In this document: in pieces, positions 57,880-64,000 of the stretch
How positions within the stretch are numbered: position 1 is the stretch's first letter
Layout of the letters: every line of letters begins with the position of its first letter
From: Acinetobacter sp. XH1741
GTDB taxonomy: Bacteria; Pseudomonadota; Gammaproteobacteria; Pseudomonadales; Moraxellaceae
DNA length: 64,000 bases
Reading direction: 5' to 3'
NCBI RefSeq assembly: GCF_041021895.1
Contig: NZ_CP157428.1
Coordinates: 3,038,001-3,102,000, forward strand
Notes under the pieces: generated by a model
What the model was told of the DNA's origin: nothing
Databases searched by the model: none
The model's input: the letters and a program-made list of their open reading frames with translations, nothing else
Translations under genes and position numbers: made by a program

Positions 57880-58932
57880 ATGTTTCCAATTCTTAATGCT
57901 ATTCCTGGTATACATGCAACGATTGTAGGTGTTTTAGCGGCCTTTTTTTCTGCATTTTTAATTTTTGCATATCAAAAAGTTACTGAAGCTCAAAAGAAAC
58001 TAGAAAAAGTCTTAAAAGTAGCTGATGCCGTTTCCACTCCATCCTCATTTGTTATTAATATATCTCAAACCTTGATCAAAGAGGATGGGGATTTAGATTG
58101 GGATGCAAAATGCCAGCCATTAATTCAAAAAGCTGCTTCAGTCTTTTATTATTTAAATGCAGTTAAACATGGAATCGATTTAAAACCCTTTGATGATGAT
58201 ATTAATCCTAAGGAAATAGTGAATATTGTAGATGAACTAATGTCCTTTTTTACTTTATTTTTTACATCTTATCCTATGAATGGGAAATCAATAGTTACGA
58301 CTGATCAAACAAAATCTAGAGATTCAGATAACCAATTATTTGACTATAACCGTTATTTGGAAATTCAGGGAAGGATTAATTATTTAATATGGGTTTGGAG
58401 TTCAAGCCAAGAATCTTTGATTCATTTATTTAATGTTTATGACCAAATTAAAGAAAAAAAAATTAAAGAAGAAAAAAATGCTGAAATTTTGAGAGTTATT
58501 GGTGAAGCAGAAAAAAGATTTGAGGTTGATCAAGAAGTACGTCAAAGACTAACTTCAGATGTCGAACGGCATTTTCAGTCGAGATTAAGACAAAAGCACC
58601 TCCCCTTATTAATAGAATTTTTTCAAAAGATCCAAACTTATCAAACTCAAGTTATGCCATTTTTAGATGAATCAATCCTTGAATTTGAATCATATAACAA
58701 TGAATTTAAATTAAAAAAATTAACGAAAATTGGCTTAGGATCAACTATATATATCATGGTTTCCGGAATTGTATTGCCATTATTAATTTTAGAAATAATG
58801 AAGTGTTCTGATGATTCTTATAAAAATTTAATTTCATTTTTGGAATACTCTCTTCTCATTGCAAGCTTTTCCCCATATTTTTATATTTGTTATTATTTTT
58901 GGAAAAAAATAGAAAATACTATATTTAAATAG
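57880..58932 (+). CDS. Unrecognised three-helix membrane protein
   Basis: 350 aa from ATG 57880 (AAAGGTG upstream; GTG 57868 also possible). One helix near residues 10-30 (ATIVGVLAAFFSAFLIFAY), then a ~250-residue soluble, charged, helical region (KVTEAQKKLEKVLKVADAVS, EKKIKEEKNAEILRVIGEAE), then two C-terminal helices (IYIMVSGIVLPLLILEIM and LLIASFSPYFYICYYFW). The gene is more AT-rich than its neighbours and has no relation to lysis or tail genes, so it looks like imported cargo. Membrane-anchored proteins at prophage ends can be defence or exclusion genes; I cannot show this. Confidence 0.65.
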   Translation: MFPILNAIPGIHATIVGVLAAFFSAFLIFAYQKVTEAQKKLEKVLKVADAVSTPSSFVINISQTLIKEDGDLDWDAKCQPLIQKAASVFYYLNAVKHGIDLKPFDDDINPKEIVNIVDELMSFFTLFFTSYPMNGKSIVTTDQTKSRDSDNQLFDYNRYLEIQGRINYLIWVWSSSQESLIHLFNVYDQIKEKKIKEEKNAEILRVIGEAEKRFEVDQEVRQRLTSDVERHFQSRLRQKHLPLLIEFFQKIQTYQTQVMPFLDESILEFESYNNEFKLKKLTKIGLGSTIYIMVSGIVLPLLILEIMKCSDDSYKNLISFLEYSLLIASFSPYFYICYYFWKKIENTIFK

Positions 58933-58986
58933 GTCTAAGTTATTCTAACCATAAATCCTTTCTTAAACAGATATATAACACACATA

Positions 58987-59010
58987 AAAGGCCCTCATTT
59001 GAGGGCTTTT
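58987..59010 (-). terminator. Intrinsic terminator after the spanin genes
   Basis: GCCCTC/GAGGGC stem with flanking A and T runs. The outer-spanin stop codon lies inside the hairpin. Confidence 0.8.
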
Positions 59011-59288
59011 ACAATTCCCAAATGACGGGCTTTACAATCATTATATTTAGCAACTGTATCCACAGACCAAAGCATCAATTCTTTGCCTGTTGTACCAGTT
59101 AGCTCATTTAAATTAGGACAAGACTGGATCAGGTTAGCTGGTATTACCGGCCTTGATAAGATCGTTGATTTGGTACACCCCAGCATCGTCAACACAGCTA
59201 TACTTATAAATAGGACGCTCAATGATCTTTTGCACTTCACGTGTAACTGTTTCGACTTTTGTATTTTGCTCTGACCTGAGTTTTTCAT
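58995..59288 (-). CDS. Outer-membrane spanin-like lipoprotein (Rz1-like)
   Basis: 97 aa from ATG 59288 (AGGTGAGTG upstream). It has a basic N-terminus (KKs and KCKR), a hydrophobic signal with lipobox VLTMLGC near residue 38, and a mature part with two Cys (SCPNLNELTGTTGKELMLWS, YNDCKARHLG). It is embedded out of frame in the inner-spanin gene, the classic Rz/Rz1 layout. It would link to the inner spanin and disrupt the outer membrane at lysis. Confidence 0.75.
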   Translation of the reverse strand: MKNSGQSKIQKSKQLHVKCKRSLSVLFISIAVLTMLGCTKSTILSRPVIPANLIQSCPNLNELTGTTGKELMLWSVDTVAKYNDCKARHLGIVKALK

Positions 59289-59504
59289 AATCGGCACTCA
59301 CCTGGTTAAACTGATTCTGCTTTTCAGTAAGCACCTTCAAGTTCTTTTTCTCAATTTCTTGGATTTGAGATAAGCACTTCTGATCTGCTTTTTTAAGCTC
59401 ACCAATTTTGTAATTAAGAACAGCCATTGTTATGGCCAATAAAAAATCGAGAATCAGAATAGTTATGATCGCCAGTATTTAGCAGCAAATACAATCCACA
59501 TCAT
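59134..59504 (-). pseudogene. Inner spanin (Rz-like) with an apparent frameshift
   Basis: An ATGATG at 59504/59501 overlaps the endolysin stop and opens a typical i-spanin start (MMWIVFAAKYWRS), which then hits TAA. Shifted by one base, the frame continues with the expected membrane helix (IITILILDFLLAITMAVLNY) and a ~75-residue coiled coil (LKKADQKCLSQIQEIEKKNL) to the stop at 59134. So a single base appears missing near 59465-59470. Without it, translation would need a non-standard start and lose the signal-anchor start. Confidence 0.7.
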
Positions 59505-60007
59505 TGAGCCCCTATACATTTTGTGTGTCGTTCAACCTGGCGCAACCACACGCCATAACAGCCATTAGAGCGTATGGAGCAATCACGCTTTGCAACAAAT
59601 TTCCATTTAAGTAGTGCATCGCATGCTTGCCGTGGCTTGTTTTGGAGTAAGAGACGGCGCATTGAAGAGCCACCCCATGCGGATTGACCGAACTGATACA
59701 TGAAATCCAGATAAACGTCATATTCAGTTTGCGTTAATTTCACATCTGGTAAAGACTTACGAAATGCAACTTCGTCTTTAGAAATATGGGCTTTAGAGAT
59801 CTGAATCGCTCGTTCTTTTGTAATAGGTTTATCAGTCATTTTGACTGAAGTACCATTTTCATATTTAGTCGAGCCAATCCCAATGGTAGGCTCATTGCCA
59901 CTATCTAAATAAGGCTTTGAGCTATACCCCTCATGCCCAATTAAAGACGTAAAAAAAGCAGCCGAAGCTGCTAAAATAGTTACCGCAAATTTAGTCTTGT
60001 TTGACAT
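59501..60007 (-). CDS. Endolysin, SAR-type GH24 lysozyme
   Basis: 168 aa. A weakly hydrophobic N-terminal segment (FAVTILAASAAFFTSLIG) looks like a signal-arrest-release anchor. The catalytic triad pattern Glu-8-Asp-5-Thr is in GHEGYSSKPYLDSGNEPTIG near 25-45. C-terminal CYGVWLRQVERHTKC is family-typical. It should gather inactive in the membrane and be released when the membrane is depolarised. It overlaps the holin gene by 17 bp. Confidence 0.88.
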   Translation of the reverse strand: MSNKTKFAVTILAASAAFFTSLIGHEGYSSKPYLDSGNEPTIGIGSTKYENGTSVKMTDKPITKERAIQISKAHISKDEVAFRKSLPDVKLTQTEYDVYLDFMYQFGQSAWGGSSMRRLLLQNKPRQACDALLKWKFVAKRDCSIRSNGCYGVWLRQVERHTKCIGAQ

Positions 60008-60257
60008 TACAGTTACCTTTGTTGTTTAGGCTTTCTAAGTAAGCCTTATGTGCGATTTCATCACGTTTATTTTTTTGTCTAGCGTAGTACCAGTTCATAA
60101 CAAAACCACCAATAGCAATTATGATACTGACCCAAAATGCTAGATCGATTGAACCCACCCATGCTGAAACAGCACTCACTGCACTACCCCCGTATGTTGC
60201 AGCTTTACTTGTCGCCAAAGCTGTTGACGTATCTATAATTTGCTGATTATCTGACAT
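59991..60257 (-). CDS. Holin-like small membrane protein
   Basis: 88 aa with one or two helices (ATYGGSAVSAVSAWVGSIDL, AFWVSIIIAIGGFVMNWYYA) and a basic C-terminus (RQKNKRDEIAHKAYL), like class II/III (pinholin) holins that partner SAR endolysins. It is located immediately upstream of the SAR endolysin. Confidence 0.75.
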   Translation of the reverse strand: MSDNQQIIDTSTALATSKAATYGGSAVSAVSAWVGSIDLAFWVSIIIAIGGFVMNWYYARQKNKRDEIAHKAYLESLNNKGNCNVKQD

Positions 60258-60280
60258 ACAGCGCCCCTTAATCGGACATA

Positions 60281-60302
60281 AAAAAGCACCCGATTAGGGT
60301 GC
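60281..60302 (-). terminator. Intrinsic terminator between tail spike and holin genes
   Basis: GCACCC TAATC GGGTGC stem followed by TTTTTTATG on the minus strand. Confidence 0.85.
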
Positions 60303-60344
60303 CATAGTGGATTTAATTAAAAGTTAACTGACAAATTGTATTGC

Positions 60345-62636
60345 TCAACTTGTAGTAACAGGCTTTAGAACTACTTGTAATCGCAAATCAATCCAGCGAC
60401 CACTAGGGATATCAACTGGATTATCCAAATCGGCAACAATAGAAGCACTCTCGAAATCAAACTTTTTCTTAAAAGTTTTAATTTCAATATCATTATTTTC
60501 TAATTGCTGATATTGAACAGCAAAAAGAATATTGCCGTTTGCATCTTTAGGAGTTTCGATATACCAACCCTCTTTTGCAAACCCTGAGGATCCTTTCACC
60601 AAATAGCTTCCCAAGGAAACTTTCTCAAAAGTAATATTCTGTTCTGCAGCTTCATCATTTAGTGAAACATGATCTGCAAAAAGCTTTACAATCGGAGATG
60701 CAGCTTTAATAAAACCGTTGCCGTCAACTGTTGAATTTCCAGAATGCCAAAAAGCAAACCATGGATTAAACCCCTCTCCCCATCCAGCACGTCTCCAATA
60801 AATGTCATTACTATTAATCGAAGCGGCAATCTGATTACTATGATTGCTAGATAAATCTGTATTACCGAAGCTCATATTTATAACGTGACCAACAAAGTTT
60901 GGTTTTGGTGCATTAGAAAATGAGTCTGAAGCTGCAAAGCAGAATTTAATATCTTTATTGCGTAAGGTATTTAAGTCAGTATTAGCAACATCTGAGTATT
61001 TAAAAGCAAACTGTTTATTGGTTTTACTGGCGCTTCTTGAATCTGATTGCGGGAATCTATTATCAAGTACGATTTCTTGGCCTTTAGCCTTGAAACTAGT
61101 AACGTGAGCTCCTCTAAGATTAAAGCCCCAGTTAATGTCCTCAATTGATGAAATGTCCTTATAAAAAACCACATTATCAAAATCGGAAATAGAACCATCC
61201 GTTGAATACGGCCTAACACCTTTAATAGTGGTTTCATCGTTGTAATTCAGTACAATTTCACCGCCAGATATCTTAAAAACCGTATCTGGATTGGTTGCAC
61301 ATAAAACACCTTGCCGAGCTAGATCCTGATGAAAGTACTTATTATGCACATCAAACATATGGGGATTAATAATTGATAACCAGGAGTAATCAGCATGGAT
61401 CAAATTATACGCATGGGTCTGTTCACAACCACAACTTACTAAGCTCAAATGAGAGTTCGATATTTTAAAAACCGCATCTGCAGGAGTTCCATCAGCACCA
61501 GTATAATCTGCACCGGAATTCAACATTGTGGAATAAGTTAGATTATGAATTTTCCAGGCATATGTTTTACCAATACGTGCCCAGCAATCAACAAAAGTAT
61601 TGGATGTGCCTGTATCAAAATCGAATGGAATATCAGCCATTGATTCAACGCGAGTCCAATTAACCATCCAACCGTCAACTACTTTTACGCCAGTTTCACC
61701 ACCGTAAAAATAAATACTACTAAAGCTTGATCTCATTAAAAATTTAAATAAAGCACAAGATCCCGACTCGACACCTAGAACTTTATCTTTCTTAAATGAT
61801 ATTGAATCAATATTTAGATTACCGATATAACCATCTCTATCACCTTCAACTAAAACACAGCAATCATATGTGCCTGTATTGGTTGTAATAGGTGTACCTG
61901 TTGTTTTTCTAACAGTGGTTTTATTAACCCCGGCACCGATCAACTTAATATTTGCAGGAATTACTAGAGGTTTACTTGTTAAATATTCCTTAGCAAGCAT
62001 GCTAACAGGAAGATTACTATTCAACGTTTTCTGTATGCTTATAGCACCATCGGTATTGTCATATCCGAACATTTCTGGAGTAACTCTATCGTAGTTAATA
62101 CGTACCCAGAAGATGTCCTGAACAGGACTTGCAATAATTGTCCCTCCATCATCAACTAAACCATTCTTTTTAGTAGCTACAAACTCACCTCCACCTTCCT
62201 GCTGCCCTTCATTTGCAGAAATCAAAGTAACTTTGTGACCTTTATAAAAAGGGGTGGTTAACCGTAGGGCATCGATTGAAGCAACACCGAGCAAACTAAG
62301 ATTATTAATTAATTGTTGATTCTGTCCACTAGCATCAGCAACTAGAGTTGCCGTCCAACCATTAGCCCCAGCGCCAGCCGCCGCCGCTGCTTCAATAGCA
62401 TCATTAAAAGCATTAGTTTTTTCATCAATCTTTTGTTCAAGAAAGTTAATGGTTTCTAATGCTTCATCAATAGTAATTTGGCCATCTTCAGCAATTTTAT
62501 TCAGTTGAGCAATAACTTCATCAATAGTTGTTGAGTCAACCTTACCATCTAGCAATGGAAGGATTTTTTTCAAGATGGCTAAAATATCATTTGAGTTATT
62601 GATATTTGCTAAAACCGCATTCCAGTTTGTTGCCAT
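60345..62636 (-). CDS. Tail spike / tail fibre protein, pectate-lyase-like
   Basis: 763 aa from ATG 62636 (GTGGAGAAAGTGAT upstream), beginning MATNWNAVLANINNSNDILA. A coiled-coil N-terminal region (NSNDILAILKKILPLLDG, EEINFLEQKIDEKTN-like) anchors it to the baseplate. The middle looks like a right-handed beta-helix (short hydrophobic repeats, VTPEMFGYDNTDGAISIQKT) such as phage depolymerases that bind or cut surface polysaccharide. Residues ~640-755 are the module also found in the tail fibre of element 1. A. baumannii phages commonly use such spikes against capsule; substrate unknown. Confidence 0.85.
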   Translation of the reverse strand: MATNWNAVLANINNSNDILAILKKILPLLDGKVDSTTIDEVIAQLNKIAEDGQITIDEALETINFLEQKIDEKTNAFNDAIEAAAAAGAGANGWTATLVADASGQNQQLINNLSLLGVASIDALRLTTPFYKGHKVTLISANEGQQEGGGEFVATKKNGLVDDGGTIIASPVQDIFWVRINYDRVTPEMFGYDNTDGAISIQKTLNSNLPVSMLAKEYLTSKPLVIPANIKLIGAGVNKTTVRKTTGTPITTNTGTYDCCVLVEGDRDGYIGNLNIDSISFKKDKVLGVESGSCALFKFLMRSSFSSIYFYGGETGVKVVDGWMVNWTRVESMADIPFDFDTGTSNTFVDCWARIGKTYAWKIHNLTYSTMLNSGADYTGADGTPADAVFKISNSHLSLVSCGCEQTHAYNLIHADYSWLSIINPHMFDVHNKYFHQDLARQGVLCATNPDTVFKISGGEIVLNYNDETTIKGVRPYSTDGSISDFDNVVFYKDISSIEDINWGFNLRGAHVTSFKAKGQEIVLDNRFPQSDSRSASKTNKQFAFKYSDVANTDLNTLRNKDIKFCFAASDSFSNAPKPNFVGHVINMSFGNTDLSSNHSNQIAASINSNDIYWRRAGWGEGFNPWFAFWHSGNSTVDGNGFIKAASPIVKLFADHVSLNDEAAEQNITFEKVSLGSYLVKGSSGFAKEGWYIETPKDANGNILFAVQYQQLENNDIEIKTFKKKFDFESASIVADLDNPVDIPSGRWIDLRLQVVLKPVTTS

Positions 62637-62655
62637 ATCACTTTCTCCACGCAAC

Positions 62656-62678
62656 AAAAAACCGCTTTTAGACGGTTT
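62656..62678 (-). terminator. Intrinsic terminator between collar fibre and tail spike genes
   Basis: AAACCG/CGGTTT stem with T-run TTTTTTGTTG on the minus strand. Confidence 0.75.
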
Positions 62679-62692
62679 GAGTTTCAATATCT

Positions 62693-63325
62693 TTATTTGG
62701 CTTTTATTGCAAAAATTACGGATGTATTTTTCATGCGGGTTTCGTCAGAACCAGTACTACCAGTCTTGCTATACTGTGTCATACGTACAGCAGAACCCTG
62801 AATATCACCTGCATTCGTTCCGCCATTTGAAAGCACAGCTGACTCACCTTTACCATCAGGATTTCGATCATGATTATGGCTTTTAAGGGTATCTACTTGA
62901 TAAGACCCTAATGTTCGTCCAACATCTAATCCACGCCCTGAGTCAAGACCACGTAATACAACACCACGATAATCGGGAACTGCGAAAGTGGTAGTGCCAT
63001 TGCCGCCATAAAAAGATCCAATCTTTGCAAATAGTTTTGGATAGTCGGCAATATTGTAAAGCGTCCCATCACACACAAGCCGATTTGCCGGAATGGCGCT
63101 AAAAGGATAAATTGCAACATTTCCGATTTCAGAATCTGACTTATCATTAATTGCATTGACTGCATCGATTAGTTCATTGATCTTTAAAGTGAACCAGTTA
63201 AATAACCAGTTCATCCATTGGCGGGCAGGCTTATCCTTTTTTATAAAACCTATAACAATATTTAGCCCTTCAGTATTTTTGACATCTTCATTACCATCTC
63301 TACAAAATACTTCTAACTTATCCAT
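62693..63325 (-). CDS. Tail collar-domain fibre protein
   Basis: 210 aa. After a helical N-terminal part, the Phage tail collar motif is clear: VAIYPFSAIPANRLVCDGTL, YNIADYPKLFAKIGSFYGGN, GTTTFAVPDYRGVVLRGLDS, with SHNHDRNPDG later (His pair). This domain is the trimeric tip of many fibre and baseplate proteins. It follows the DUF2612 gene by one base of overlap. Confidence 0.85.
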   Translation of the reverse strand: MDKLEVFCRDGNEDVKNTEGLNIVIGFIKKDKPARQWMNWLFNWFTLKINELIDAVNAINDKSDSEIGNVAIYPFSAIPANRLVCDGTLYNIADYPKLFAKIGSFYGGNGTTTFAVPDYRGVVLRGLDSGRGLDVGRTLGSYQVDTLKSHNHDRNPDGKGESAVLSNGGTNAGDIQGSAVRMTQYSKTGSTGSDETRMKNTSVIFAIKAK

Positions 63326-63909
63326 TAATTATCATCCGCAAAAATTAGCTCTACACCGCTAGGCAATGGAAATAGCAAGCGAACCAGCTCTTTATCAAAG
63401 GTTTGGAAATCTGCTAGAAACTCGAAAGTAACCGTCATATTTCGGTTGTCCTTTAATTTAAAAGGTACATCAGTTAGTAACTTGCAAATTTCAAATGCGT
63501 CATCAAGTGTGCAATCACAATTGTTAAGTAGAATTTTGGCTTTAATGACACTGGGTAGTTTTTGAGGTGAAATTGTTTCCCCCCTAAAGCTATTCATACC
63601 CGTTTCTCGAAAATAACCACCTACTTCAGGATCGTCAGTTTCACCAAAAGTTAAGGATTCTGGTTGATCTCTAAAGCCAAAAAAAGGAAGAGCAACAGAA
63701 TCAGGTACCACAGTTGGAGCACCTACCCATTCAGCTATAATTCGAAGCTGGTCACCTGATGCTGTATCTAAATCAAATTTTTCATGAAGGGTCTTAAGTA
63801 CTTCAATGCAATCAAGAATGGGTTCAATTGAGACTTGCACTGTATTTTTGAATTTTGGCTTAGTTCTATGCTGATTGATGATCAAATTTAGGTAATCTTC
63901 AGTCTGCAT
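63325..63909 (-). CDS. Baseplate/tail protein, DUF2612 type
   Basis: 194 aa. The pattern YLNLIINQHRTKPKFKNTVQ, then KFDLDTASGDQLRIIAEWVG, PTVVPDSVALPFFGFRDQPE, is characteristic of the DUF2612 family, which takes the place of P2 gpI at the edge of the baseplate between gpJ-like and fibre genes. It marks element 2 as a contractile-tail (myovirus-type) phage. Start overlaps the baseplate J-like stop. Confidence 0.8.
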   Translation of the reverse strand: MQTEDYLNLIINQHRTKPKFKNTVQVSIEPILDCIEVLKTLHEKFDLDTASGDQLRIIAEWVGAPTVVPDSVALPFFGFRDQPESLTFGETDDPEVGGYFRETGMNSFRGETISPQKLPSVIKAKILLNNCDCTLDDAFEICKLLTDVPFKLKDNRNMTVTFEFLADFQTFDKELVRLLFPLPSGVELIFADDN

Positions 63910-64000
63910 TAAGTACCTCCAACTACGCTAATATCAATATCATCAGAGTCACAATAGGCCACTTCATTAAAGGCTAATGTGTAATTACCATTTTTGGATG
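63909..64000 (-). CDS. Baseplate J-like protein, C-terminal end
   Basis: Only the last ~30 residues are seen (KNGNYTLAFNEVAYCDSDD within them, then IDISVVGGT). The wording AFNEVAxCDxDDIDI is typical of the C-terminus of Mu gp47/baseplate J-like proteins. The stop TAA overlaps the next ATG. Gene order before DUF2612 supports the call; most of the gene lies outside the window. Confidence 0.65.
   Translation of the reverse strand, partial: SKNGNYTLAFNEVAYCDSDDIDISVVGGT

Larger units (their letters stand above)
54858..64000. mobile_element. Second prophage-like element in tandem (left part, continues beyond the window)
   Basis: The sequence right of attR carries DNA-repair cargo and then lysis and tail genes on the minus strand, in the same order relative to the att core as element 1 (att, then lysis, then tail). 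The tail genes (baseplate J-like, DUF2612, collar fibre) belong to a different, myovirus-type phage, so they are not part of element 1. A boundary at 54858 is the simplest reading, but the other end and its integrase are not in view; the cargo genes could instead be chromosomal. Confidence 0.6.

Overview
The window looks like an Acinetobacter chromosome, most likely A. baumannii or a close relative. It is AT-rich, opens inside an adeIJK-type RND efflux operon (end of adeI, all of adeJ and adeK), and continues through glyA, a lipoprotein alpha/beta hydrolase, a DnaQ-like exonuclease and a small unrecognised gene to a complete tRNA-Arg(CCG) at 9623-9699.

A complete lambda-like prophage (element 1, about 45.2 kb, 9684-54874) is integrated at the 3' end of that tRNA. 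A 17-bp copy of the tRNA end recurs at 54858-54874. Read from the right attachment site, the prophage has: tyrosine integrase and a small excisionase-like HTH gene; a rightward early operon that includes a probable single-strand annealing protein and exonuclease pair; a cI/cro switch flanked by two clusters of three 16-bp operators; a leftward early operon (CII-like, Rha, O-like with an iteron array, P-like, Dcm methylase, many small ORFs); a Q-like antiterminator; two tRNA genes (CAU and Trp); then the leftward late operon. The late operon has small and large terminase, portal, head morphogenesis, scaffold, major capsid, connector proteins, tail tube, tail chaperones joined by a probable -1 frameshift, tape measure with a lysozyme-like domain, M/L/K/I/J tail-tip proteins, holin and endolysin. 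This is a siphovirus plan. Two groups of accessory genes interrupt it, one between chaperone and tape measure and one between M and L. Many intrinsic terminators point with late transcription, so Q-type antitermination is probably needed.

Right of 54874 a second element appears to begin. It has repeated motifs resembling integrase arm sites, an SRAP-family gene with a 9-codon leader ORF, umuDC under a clear Acinetobacter SOS-type operator, and an unrecognised three-helix membrane protein. A leftward lysis/tail module follows: spanins, endolysin, holin, tail spike, collar fibre, DUF2612 protein and the end of a baseplate J-like gene. The baseplate genes suggest a myovirus-like phage. The simplest reading is two prophages in tandem at one tRNA-Arg site; the far end of the second is outside the window.

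Points most worth checking: the 3+3 operator architecture, the iteron array in the O-like gene, the chaperone frameshift, an in-frame stop splitting a DUF2335 gene, an apparent frameshift in the inner spanin, a C-terminal module shared by the tail fibres of both elements, a 47-aa ORF that echoes the tape-measure C-terminus, and the SOS/SRAP/membrane-protein cargo. All functions are inferred from reading sequence; no database search was run.
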